Origin: Tigriopus japonicus
Lineage: Eukaryota > Arthropoda > Copepoda > Harpacticoida > Harpacticidae
Direction of reading: 5' to 3'
Length of the DNA: 64,000 nt
Assembly: GCA_010645155.1 (NCBI GenBank)
Contig: CM021322.1
Span: 12,115,870 to 12,179,869, forward strand
The translations under genes were made by a program, and so were the position numbers. The notes under the pieces were generated by a model, which searched no databases, was not told the DNA's origin, and was given only the letters and a program-made list of their open reading frames with translations. Shown here piece after piece: positions 47,127-58,503 of this stretch; position 1 is the first letter of the stretch, and each line of letters opens with the position of its first letter.

Positions 47127-48709
47127 GGACTCTTCCGACTGCCCTAATAATTTTCAGATGACCGTTCTTTACAAGGGATTTCCTTAGTAGGATCTTGTTT
47201 AGCTTTGATTAATGGAGAAGGAAGGCCCTTCCAATCCACTTGCTTTTTCCGGAATTGACGATTGTTGGCTTGTTGGAATTCAGCTGGCTATTTTTGAGAA
47301 CAAAAACATTCGGAATATTGCCTACAGAACTAAAGAACCTCATAGTACCTCACGGTAGAGAAGCGCCATCGGAAAAAAACAAGCCAGAAAACGCCAAAGG
47401 TTGAGTTAGCGCACTATAAAATAAGAGTACGTTCATAAAGTGCGCCATCTAGTGAATTTCATGCGGCAACAGCTCGGTCTTCCCATGATACATATACATT
47501 TGAAAATAAAAACAGTGGTCTTACATCAGTTTTGGACGAGCTAAAGTTCCTCAATTATTGACGGAAGGACTCTTAGTAGTACTTCGATGTTTTTTGGCAT
47601 AGATTATACATCAAATTTATTTACAACAGTCACAATTTTCACACTAATCATAAATGGAGTTTGCCTATTAATTCAACCAAAAACCATTACATGTCCATTA
47701 TCAATCTGCAAACAATATTTGAGGCACATTATTCCGTCTAAAACTGATACTGTGTCACTTTTTTTCTTCAAATAAATGCGTAACCAGGGATAACTGTCGT
47801 ATCATAGGAATTGCAAGCTGTTGCCGCATGAAATCCACTGATGACGCACTTCATTACCGTACTCATTTATTTCAGTTATATGCTCTAGATTTTCTTTAAA
47901 GTACAATAAATATGGGTTTACGAGACCAAAAGATGTCAAAGCTACCACTTCAGCCTTTTCTTGCAGTAATTGTTACCAGACAATGTCTCTATTATCCGTA
48001 TGAGTATTTTTGAAGCCATGCTTGTAGTTCAATCATTGATTTGTTGTCGCTCTTCCGCTCAATTTTTTTTCGTGTCTCTAGAACTTTAGGGAGGCAAGAA
48101 TCTCTTCAAATGCTTTATTAGTTGCATGGTTCTTTTCTTAAATCTTACATTCAACATCGTTCTTTCTCCAACCACGACTACGCACCCTTTGCGTTAAGAA
48201 CTTACCACTCCTCTCCGCAAAAAATGATTTACACAACAAAAGCAAATGTTTTGTCACATTTTACGTTTTGGTTATCTTTATGGCTAATTTCTTATATGAG
48301 TTTTACATCACAATGAAATTTATTGTTATAAGTCTTGCACAAGAATTAAATTCGAACTTGAAAATCTCATATAATGTTACTACACATCGGGTTCACAAAA
48401 GGCCTTGTCTAGTGCAATTCTGCCCTTCTAGCCTGGAATGGTCTCCATGAACCGAAACCGAATTTAAAATGCATACGGTACTAAACAAACGTTGTCTTCA
48501 CTAAGTCTTGTACTGAGATATTTAGTTATATTTAGAGTAACGTGGGACGATTGTTTTTCTTCAAAGCGTACAAATGAGAATACTACAAAGGTTCAATAAA
48601 TAGCAATGACGTTTTCAGTGTGGAATTGTTTCCTCATTTTTGCCGGTTTTTTGCCGGGTTTGATCATGATGTTCGGTGGGAAAGATTCACTTAGTACGTT
48701 TGTCAAGTT
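47127..48709. other. Interval between gene D and gene C
   Basis: This interval contains the decayed upstream edge of gene C (to about 47240) and an element with terminal inverted repeats at 47424-47868. From 47870 to 48709 I see nothing recognisable. Confidence 0.4.
47424..47868. mobile_element. Non-autonomous element with about 50-bp terminal inverted repeats
   Basis: The left end (GAGTACGTTCATAAAGTGCG onward) and the right end read in reverse match over about 50 bp, including TTTCATGCGGCAACAGCT. The element is about 445 bp. Target duplications are not clear. It lies within 200 bp of the 5' breakpoint of gene C. Confidence 0.65.
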
Positions 48710-51700
48710 TCATGGCAACATTTTATGAACCACATGCCCCATAACTTTATCTTGGACTAAGTTTTTCAACACGATCTTGGGCTCCTTGGTGAAGAACGCT
48801 GACACGTTTTTGAAGCGAGTGTGTCCGAATTTACACCCATGAGTGGCCAAATCATGAATTGAATCAATGACAACTAGGCTGTGATTCAAATGAAGGCATG
48901 GGTTTTCTTCACAAGGTTGACATTCGCGGCAAATAAAAGTTCCACGATCCCCTAATTTGACTTTCACCAAGTCAGTATCGATAATTTGTTGAGGTAGAGG
49001 TGAAGAAATTGGCGGGTTTGACGTCTCAATAGTGCTTTCAGTTTCACTATCAGGCTCAGTTTTGATCTTTATTTTCTTGGAGGATCTTACTGCGTCCACG
49101 TGTTGTTCCTTTCTTTTGAAACCAGAGCTGGGACCAATTGATATCGATCTTGGCCTTGTTTCAAGGTCGATGGTTTTCACTGTTCCTCTAGCTTTCAAAG
49201 CAACTTCGGCGTTTAGCCGCAGATTCTGTGAGATTGCCACATAAGACTTTTGTATCGATGAGGTCTCGTGAGCCGTTTCAATCAAAGGTGAGGGCAATTC
49301 TGAAGACGATTGGGACTTTCCAGCTTCTTCATTGGCTATTTTGTAGAACTTGGCACCAATGATGGTCGATCCATTTTCATCGCAATCTTCTTGACTGTCC
49401 GTAATCAGGTACTTTCCCAAACATACCTTTACTTTGGCTTTCCCTTCATCTAAAACAGATGTCATGATTATTAAAGCTTAAATGAAGAAATAATTTTTGA
49501 CCTGAAGTATTTTTTGGTCACGGTGTTTTTTTTTTGAGATGGAGAAGTCGTTTTTTTTAATTCCAGAAACTTTTTGACATGCAAATGCAATGCCAAACAC
49601 TTATTTAAATTTGGCAATCATGAGAATTAGCTTTATCTTATGCAAAGCAAGTTCTATCAAACGTTAAATATATATTTTGAAGGTCGAATGAATTCAGTTC
49701 TCAATTTGATGAACATTGTCGGCAAAAATGTTGGACGAAATCGCATTTTGGCATAGATATGGAATAAAATTTGAAAAGTCGCAACGACAAAAAAAACTCG
49801 AAATATCCATGAGAAGTAAAACAAATCCATCCATCCATCCATAGAATATAGATCGGTTGTTGAGGTAGTTTGGAAGTATAGTAGAAGCATACCTAGAAAC
49901 ACAAAAGAGGCACATGATGAGACGGAGTAAAAATAATCATGCTCGATCAAAGTTTCGTTACATAAGCTGCGTTTTTCAATCGCAGCTTATGTAACGAAAC
50001 TTGATCGAGCATGGTTACTTCTACTTCGCCTCATATGCTTCTTTCATGCTTCTTTTATGCTTCTAGATATGCTTCTACTATACTTCAAAACTACCTTAAC
50101 ATCCAGCCTTATATGAATTATTGGTCACACTTTCCACATGACAATGCTAAGGATCCGTTACACGACACGTTTTATATCCCATTTCGAGACAAACTTCGAC
50201 GTCAGATATTCATTTTTCCCATGGTTCATAAGGAGATCTCCGCAACATCTGTGATGTCCAAGTTCGTTTGGACCTTCGATATAAAACGTGTCGTGTAAGC
50301 GTTCATCTATTAAAAGATGGATGCAACTAAGAAGCGTTTGACTTGACATTTTTTTGCAAAATAAAGGAAATTGCGATTTTGTGCCTTCCTTTGCCTCTCG
50401 TGGTTTTATGTTGGTTGCTTACCTGTAATATCAAGTTTTCCACATGAATCCTCCATGTAAAACTGGCTTGGAGTGATGAAGCTATTCTTGCATTCCGTAC
50501 AAGATGTGTACTTATGATGCCGGTCATGATGAAGGGCAAAGACCATGTGCGATGCACATTTTCTCATGCAAGTCAGACATGTCACCACGTCTTTAGCAAA
50601 ATAGTCCACCAAAAACTCACGGACACTCCATTTGTGGACACTCACAACATGCAAGACCAAATGGGTGGCATGTCCAAATTGCTGGTCACATTTCGGACAT
50701 GTGGTCACTTCCTTCACAGATTTGACAACCCGTGAGTAAGGATGCTGGTTGCCGTCAAGATTAACTATGGAACAAATAGTGGACCTTGACGGTACCACTT
50801 GGGTCATTGAAGGGATTTCTGGCTTTTGAACTGTCACGATTCTCTCAGCAATTGGACTGGGAGGTTCTTTTTTAATTGGTATAACCCGCTTGGCATTTGG
50901 ACTTGAAGATTCCTCTTTAATAGGTTTGATCATCTTGGGATTTGGACTTGGAGGTGGCTCACTAAGTGGTTGGGAGTCCTTAGATTTACTCTGGCAGGGG
51001 TTCATTTCAATGGAAGTTTGCAAAAGTCTCTCGGCATTGGTTGTTGTGCCGTTAAATTGATCCACTGCCTGAGCATATTTGATCAACGCCGGTTGGTTGA
51101 TAATCCGAATGTTCCGGACCTCCTCATGGATGCTATCCACTGTTTCTAAGCTAATCATACATGTGAGCGATTTCACATTGCCCCGGATCACTTTGTCAAA
51201 GTAGTTCATTATGTCAGCATGGGTAGAGTTTACCGGATTTGTGTGAGACGCTTTGCACCACTCCAAGTAGCTCAAAATGTGGTGTTCTTTATCCATATGC
51301 AACGATGTCTCGAAATGCGATTTGTCTTTGACATCAACCCGACACAAGTAACAAAACATGGGCTTTTCTTCAATGTTTGGCATCTCTGTTAAAACGAGAT
51401 CTTTGGAAACATTTCGGCCAAGATGGTGAGGTGAGAACACGTGGAGCCGAAGATGTAAATCGTCGGAGAATTCACCCTGACACGGAAAACACTGAATAAA
51501 CGCGGGAATGCCTTTCTGATGCCTTTGTGAGATATTGAGCTCGTGGACCACACTCTGACAATGATCCAAAATGTTCCCAGCGCTATAACCTTCTTGGGGA
51601 CAAGCATAGCAAAAGAAACGAAAGATTCTTTTGCGTTCCGGTTTGATTAAGGAAAGGTTTTTGACATGATCCTCGATGTCTCGAAACAATGACGTCTCTT

Positions 51701-54700
51701 TGCTATCCTCAACTTGGACTTTGGACAATGTGTGCCAAACCCTCGTCAGACTTGCTCGAATGGGAGTAAGGTTCTGGTAGACCAGTTCCAGGAACAGACT
51801 GATGTCTTTCACTGAGGTTGTTACTGGACAAATTGCTCTGCCTTTGCAGTACTTGACAAATGCATTCACGATCTGAACCGATGTCTGATGGAAATCGGTC
51901 ATCAAATGCGAGGACAAATCCGTTACGGATTCATTGCATAACTCGCAATGGTTCCAAATTGAAGTGGTGCAAACTCGTAAGAAGTCCGTATCCAGTTTTT
52001 CACGCAGCCTCTTCCGGAAATCATCCTTGTGCCAATCACACCATTGGTAAAAAAGATGGGCTCTTGTGTAAGTATGGAGAATGAGGTACTTGTTCAGAAC
52101 CATCGTTGGTCTGACAAGGAACTGACTTTGACAACACTTACAAAGCAACCAGTGATGCAAGTGGGTTTTGATGCCTTGAGTTTCCAGATGTTCAAGGAGG
52201 TCTTGGATGTTCTTGAATTCAATATTACATTTTTGACACAATACGGGAAAGCTTTCACGAGCCCATTCTTCAAACGGAATCTCTTTGTCAAGCCTGTTAC
52301 TGACCTTGACCAATGGAGAATTGTCTCCGGATCCACTTTCTTCTAAAAGAATCAATGGCGGTTGAGATATCGCCTTTTGCTGTGAAAACTGAAGAGCTCG
52401 AAGTTGATTCAGCTCTTTGGTCTCCACATTGATACAGAGTTCGGAAGATAGCTTGGCAACAAAGCTCTCTAGATCTTCACCGGAGATCTTGGTTGTGTTC
52501 AAGTACTCTTCGACAAAAGTCTTCAAATGCAAGAAATTCGTTTTGGCCGGTGTCAATTGCTGGTTTGAACAGAAGCTCAGAAAAGCCGTTGTCATGATAT
52601 TGACCTGAGGTTGACTCTTCACTTTGGGTTTGTTCTGACCCGTTCGGATTAAGCTCATTCCTGGCTTTATAGATGTGTCTTTGGATTCCATGTGATTCCT
52701 TTGAGAAGGCTCCGAAACAGGCAACCCTTTGAAGTTATACGACAAGTGTTTAGGAATCCACCCTAGCACTTTTTCATGCCATAGGTTCCTATGGAAGATG
52801 AAATGGGGACGAAAGACCTGCATTGAGCATTCGTGACACGTGATATAGTTGCGCATTACGCCTTGGCTATCTTGTTCCACATCAATCCGATCGATTTCGT
52901 CTTTCAATTTGGCTTTGAAATGCTCATCAATGTAGTGAAACAGCAATGTCTCATGGCTAGGGAAGTATTTGGCATGATGTTCCTTGTTTACGCATATTGA
53001 GCAAAGATGCATTTGACACCGATGCTCGGGAAACTCATTCCAGGGTCTCCAAGAACAATGTTCCTTGAAACCACTACTCGGTAAAGACTTGGCCCAACAC
53101 AATTTGGCCAGGAAAATCTCAGTCCTGGTAGGAACCACGATTTTTTTCTCCCGTTTCAGAATGAAACTGATTTGGTAGTATGTGTCTTCAACCCTCTCTG
53201 GCGCATGAAATTCCAAATGTTTGGAGATTTGACGAATCTTGTCGCTTTCGGGAAAAAGCAAGTCACAGCCTTCAAATGGACACCTATTGTCAGTCACATC
53301 TGAGGAAATGAATTTCACAAATTCCATGGTTAATTGGTGATCACTGGCCATGTGCATAACAAGCTTCAAGATGTTCGTAAAAGTCTTTTGGCAATCAAGC
53401 CGTGGGCAAGCACATACAGTTTGTTCTGATTTTTTGGGTGGTATATGGGGAAGAATATCCGGAAGAAGATGCATCAGCACAATATGTTCCTCTAAAGTTG
53501 GCTGATCGTGGATCACTTTCTGACACATGGGACAAGAGTTGTTCTTGAGCTTCACATAGCTCTTCACAGTATCATAATTGTTGAATTTAGCCAGATAACA
53601 CCCTAATCTTTTAACACTTGGTATGAATGACTGAGTGGTAGTATGAGATCGTAGATGGCGCAAGTGATCTGTGCGATAAAAGATCTGATGTCCACAATTA
53701 GCCATATCACAAGTTTGCATCTCTTCTAGAGGTGGAAGATGGTAAAGACCCAAATGAACGAAGAAGGAATCTGCCCAAAAATAAAAGGTCAATGGACAGA
53801 ATGGGCACGTGATTTTCTCAGGCAGTGATGTTGGATCGGGTAGAGGTCTTGAGTTCATAAGGATGTTCGATTCTTTGCTCTTCGTACTTGAACAGGAGGC
53901 AAGGTGAGGATTAGCAATGGAAGTTGAATGATTTGTCGTAGGGGCAGAGATTGTAATCATATTAGGTAGAGAAACGGTCATAGATGTTTCTGAAGCAGTA
54001 AAGGGATGAGGTTGGACTCGAATCGGGTTCGATACATAATGTGAAGAGGTGGAAGGTGGGACAATAGTGACGGCTGATGGAGGAACAGTCAAAGGTGTTC
54101 CTGTAGCAATAGAAGAATGAGGTTGGATTCGAATCGGATTAGTTCCACAAGGTAAAGAGGAAACCGTCAAAGGCGTTCCTGAAGCAATAGAAGGATGAGG
54201 TTGGACTCGAATCGGATCAGGTCCACAAGGTAAAGAGGAAACCGTCAAAGGCGTTCCTGAAGCAATAGAAGGATGAGGTTGGACTCGAATCGGACCAGGT
54301 GCATAGGGCAAAGAGGTACGGGGTGGGACAAAAGTGATGGGTGCAGGAGAGATGGTAATGATTTTCGAGGAAGGATTGGTCATTTGTGGCCCAGGAGCTT
54401 CTGGTAGAGGTTGTGGCAAGATTTGAATCACTTGTGGTGTCGAGGTAGATTCTTGGATAATAGTAATGGGTGCACGACTAACTTGAGGACCAGAATACTG
54501 AGATTTTGGCCGATTAGAAGACTCCTCCGATTGAGCCATGGTTTGGTTTGGCAACATTTCGCTCATCTTGGCTCTGACCATTCGGACAAAATCTAACAAC
54601 AAACGTCGGTAATTTCTCACTATGCCCTAAAACACGAAATAAACAACATTAGCTTTACAGAAAGATCCCTCAATCAACCCGAAAATACTGGTCTAACCTC

Positions 54701-55507
54701 GGATTGTTGAAAAATTTCCAATTCTTTGCGTTGAACCGAAAAATGGCACTCCTTTCCCTTTTGTAAGAATAATTGCACCACTGCGAGATCTTCCCGGACT
54801 TTCTCCCGATCAATGGGCTTGATTTGGTCATCGGGGTTCTTCAAATACGAAAACACCTTCCTTATGGAAAACCTAGTCTTCAGACATTCCACACGAAATA
54901 CCACTTTTTGCAAGGAATGCTCCGCGTAAAGTATAAAACTTCGACCCGTTTCTCGTCGCCATTGCTTATCCACGAAGAACTGCGTGAGAAGCGAGAGCGA
55001 AAAAGGGCGATTTTGCGACACTAATGCCGCTACATCAGTCATTGATCGGGGTGCTTGAATCAAAATCGATTTTTTTGCAATCGGAATCCTGAAAAGAAAG
55101 GTATGAGGCACCCGACCCACCCACTGGGTTGCCGAGATATAGACCCCTTTCCACCAGGTGGGTATTTTTTCTAAGGAATGGAACATCTTCTCCGGGAAGA
55201 AGATTTGCGCCGGAAATTTGGTACATCCGATTAATCGATGGTAACGATGACGTGAATCGCGTCCATCTTGTAGGGTGAACACGATATGACGGTCAAATAA
55301 AGTGTACTGCAAGGTACTTTTACTTCGACCTGAGTTCAAAATCACGTCTAAAAACGGATCGAATTCCACAGAATTGGGCGGAGGGAGCTCTGATTTGAGT
55401 GGCGGAGCGTCGGGGAGAGGGCCGTTCACGGGCTCTGGAATCGGACTGGACGTGTTGGAAGACGAGTCGGAGGACAGGTCGATGATGGGGATGGAGGATG
55501 GGTCCAT
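48710..55507 (-). CDS. Gene D: large multi-C2H2 zinc-finger protein, three exons
   Basis: Exons are 55507-54698, 54626-50423 and 49449-48710 (810, 4204 and 740 nt), giving 1917 residues. The frame is open further upstream to an ATG at 55633, but the ATG at 55507 gives MDPSS..., matching the MD start of A and B, so I prefer it. The donor of intron 1 is GAG|GTTAGA, weaker than in A and B; that of intron 2 is G|GTAAGC. Phases are 0 and 1. Exon 1 shares the conserved domain (RHIVFTLQDGRDSRHRYHRL, IRKVFSYLK). Exon 2 has a Pro-rich start with 26-residue repeats, then fingers from about residue 540 (CPFCPLTF, CPMCQKVI, CPRLDCQKTF, CHECSMQV, CQKCNIEF, CYACPQEG, CFPCQGEF, CYLCRVDV), and near the C-terminus CPKCDQQF and CTECKNSF. 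Exon 3 has KAKVKVCLGKYL and CRECQPCEENPCLHLNH. Intron 1 is 71 bp; intron 2 is 973 bp because of inserted palindromic elements. It has no long Gln repeat array and probably represents the older form. Confidence 0.85.
49827..49843. repeat. CCAT microsatellite
   Basis: Four CCAT units lie within intron 2 of gene D. Confidence 0.8.
49855..50108. repeat. Foldback element in intron 2 of gene D
   Basis: Inner arms 49938-49971 and 49981-50013 (core TTTCGTTACATAAGCTGCG) pair with one extra base. Outer arms pair less exactly (GAGGTAGTTTGGAAGTATAG with its mirror near 50070-50095). The right arm also carries tandem copies of ATGCTTCT. Confidence 0.7.
50157..50298. mobile_element. Small element with 21-bp inverted repeats in intron 2 of gene D
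   Basis: TTACACGACACGTTTTATAT at the left end is repeated in reverse at the right end, 50278-50298. The whole is about 141 bp. No target duplication is evident. It is a miniature inverted-repeat element by structure only. Confidence 0.55.
54000..54320 (-). repeat. 78-bp coding tandem repeats in gene D
   Basis: Four units of 26 residues occur in frame, with the pattern PIRVQPHPSIASGTPLTVSS. Two neighbouring units (54160-54310) are almost identical and the outer two are diverged. Confidence 0.8.
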
Positions 55508-55633
55508 GATGGGACAGGGACACACGGGGATAGATCTAGGAGCACCCAATTGAGGAGTAGAAGGAGGAAGACCACCGCAGAATGAAGAGACGCGGGGAAA
55601 ACGGAGCGAATGTATTGAATTCAGTACCTCCAC

Positions 55634-58503
55634 TTATTTGAGATCGAAAAGCGCGAGAAGAGCGAAGTGCAATGGCAGGAATTACTAGTGATGTCATCAT
55701 TTTTGGCGGGAAAAAAGTTCGGAAGACCTGTGTTTCTGGTGAGCGTGCAAGGTAGCTAAAACATAGATTTAGGCCTGGAAATTGCAACAATTCCTTTCTC
55801 ATGTGTACAAATAGAAGTTGGAATAGCAATTTTTGACATTATTTTGCAAATAAATATGTTTTGTTGCTTTTATCTGAAATTTCATTACACAAATTGAGAG
55901 GGTTCTTCCAAATTTTTGAATCAGGAATGCCCGACATTGAATGAAAAGATGAGATCAGTTCCTTTGGCAACTAAACCTATAAACAAATAATTTTTTTTTT
56001 TTGAAGACTTCCTGTTTCTCCATTTGTTTTTAAATTACTTTGCCATACTTCTCAACATACATTAACCATGGCACTGCTCTTAAATGCCACATTTTTCAAA
56101 AATCTGACCCTTGAAAAGTGAGACATTTTTGGCAAGCCTATACTGCTAACGGCAGCAGGTCTGTAATTTGATAGGGTAATCACTCCCATGGATGAGTGTA
56201 ATTGAACGAATTCAGCTGGGTATTCTGGGGCCAAAAGGGCTAGGGGTGTGTCAGAGTTGAGACTAACCCTAGTTCTGACCCATCCCTAACCAATTTGGCC
56301 CCCAAATCCCAAGCTAAAATCGCTTGACTATATTCATCCAGTGCTCAAAGTGCTTGGAAATCAAGAGTTTGAATAAAAATGGCACATCTTACGAGTCCGT
56401 TGTCATGGATACATCCTATGGATGAATACATATGGTGTTTGTCCAAGTAAACACAGTGCTTTTTGATTATGGCAATATTTGTAATTTCACCATCAATTTA
56501 TATTAAAATAATACTATAAAATTGCCATCAAAAACACTTCAACAGAAATTATTGTGAGCGCAATTAGAATTCCATTAGGTATTTTTCCATAAAGCTTAAG
56601 TATCAATTTCAATCTCAATTCAATAAAAAGACGAATATGAAAGAGACAAATACAATCTTGACATCAAGTTGGGCAAATATCTATCTTAGAGAAATGCCTC
56701 AGCCATTAATTGTTGTTACTTTACTTTAATGTTTTTGATTATATTTGTTGTCACTGAATGACAAAAAACATTTGTTTCAAATATGGTCTCACAACCATTT
56801 TTCAATTTTTTAGCGTTCCTTTCTTGGCTCTTACAAATTTTTAATGATGCAGGGTTTTGCAATCATAGAAAACTACATATCTCCTGTGCTCAGTTTGAAC
56901 TTTAAATTATTTCAAATTTGGAAGAAACACGATCTAAAAAAAAGTACATTAACGTCATCAAAATACCATGGGTTGCTCATTTTACCATTGTGTTTTGCTT
57001 TTGCTGACGCAGTAATTTATTTTAGACTTAAATTTTGCAGATTTGTCAATAAAATCAAAGGAAATTGTTGTTGTGGGATTTTATATCTATTTTTATATTT
57101 CTAGGGGGCAAAAAACGTTAGTTTTGTTTAATTTTACTCCGACCTCAAAGTGCGAGTTTCTTGCCCAAAAAGCGCAAGATTTGCGCAAAAGAGCTCGATG
57201 TGGAACCGCTGTTATTGATGTTGTTTACAGCAGGAAGGCTCGCTTTGGTGGGTCAGCGTTGCAGGATATGGAATGAGGCGTTCGTAATATTGTGTCTTTC
57301 GTGTTATGAGAATGACAATATTGCTCCAATTCGAGCAAGAAATAATATGGGATGCCAAATTTAACCAAAATTGCTTCGTGTTGGGGAGGTTAAGTTTAAT
57401 TTTATAAGTCATTGGTTTGCAATTGTTCTGTGAAATAAACATCACCAAGAATTGCCTTTTACGATTCAATTTTAGCATACTCGTATATCACGATCAAATG
57501 TTGTTTTATTCAGGGGCGTTTCTCATCTCACAATATCGGTATGTACAAGTAGAGAATATTTTGCACTCATGAAAACAAGGTTCCTCGATTTTACTTGTAC
57601 TGATTTATTGGCTACAAGAACATTATTTGTCATCACTGATTTTGATCACCTTTGTTTTGTTTGTCGAACTTCGCTTGTTGATATGATATTATGATATTAT
57701 TCGAAAAGTGGCATGCCTTACTTTAAGGGAATACAAAGTCACTAGTACACTTGCTAAAAGCGAAAGCGATGGTAAAAATCAATATTTGTTGTGCCTTATA
57801 TAGGCATCAAAGGATGCTCAAAGCAATCAAACTGATCAATCACTGATCATCATATAGACGCAAAGAAAAATTTGAAATTATTCAACCTCTATTTAGTTGA
57901 TTGTGTTGAAAGAGCAACGACCACAACGTTGCCAAGCATTTGATTATTATTGAAACCAACACTTGGAATAAAATTAATTAATGCTTTAAAAACAGATAAA
58001 AAAAACTTACCAAAGTGATAGCAACATATCTTACGCAACTTATTCAAGTGATGTTTTGTTGATAATGGCTTCTTGATCCAGTAAAAAATGAAACTGCAAC
58101 GGTACATCCTGCATCATTTTGTCAGTACTTCCAACCGTTATTAACTGATCAAATATTTGTAAGGTTGAAAGCTTCATATAACTTCAGCAACATCAGTTAT
58201 ACTATTTTGCTCGTTTAAGCGCGTTTCTTATAAAATACGCATTTCAAGGCCAGCCCTAAATGTACCTTACTTGCCAAGTTGCTTGCTACTACTTCAACGT
58301 TTTCCATGAACTTTGATAGAAGTGCAGTTTTGTTTGGGTTCTGTTCTCCCGAGCATATCTTTAAAAAGCTAAGAACCAAAGGAAATCACATGGATTCGTG
58401 CTTTTCCTATCTTTCACCACACTATTAATGTAACTCAGTAACAAGCAAAACGCTATCTCTCGTCAAGAATCCAAAATCAGGCCCTTCGAACTCCAGGGAA
58501 ATC
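55634..58503. other. Intergenic DNA between gene D and the P450 gene
   Basis: This is the shared upstream side of two divergently transcribed genes. I see no further gene, RNA or clear transposon. A TATA-like TTATAAAATA lies at 58229-58238, 266 bp before the P450 ATG. Confidence 0.4.
58229..58238 (+). promoter_or_regulatory. Possible TATA box of the P450 gene
   Basis: The sequence is TTATAAAATA. It would imply a 5' UTR of about 230 bases, which is long, or an unseen 5' UTR intron. This is a weak call. Confidence 0.2.

Noticed and set aside
55508..55633. Upstream ATG at 55633 as the start of gene D
   Set aside because: The extra 42 residues have no counterpart in A or B, whose proteins start with MD as does the frame from 55507. 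It remains possible.
57043..57478. Overlapping short frames on both strands
   Set aside because: No recognisable motifs, no homologue elsewhere in the window, and composition like the surrounding intergenic DNA.
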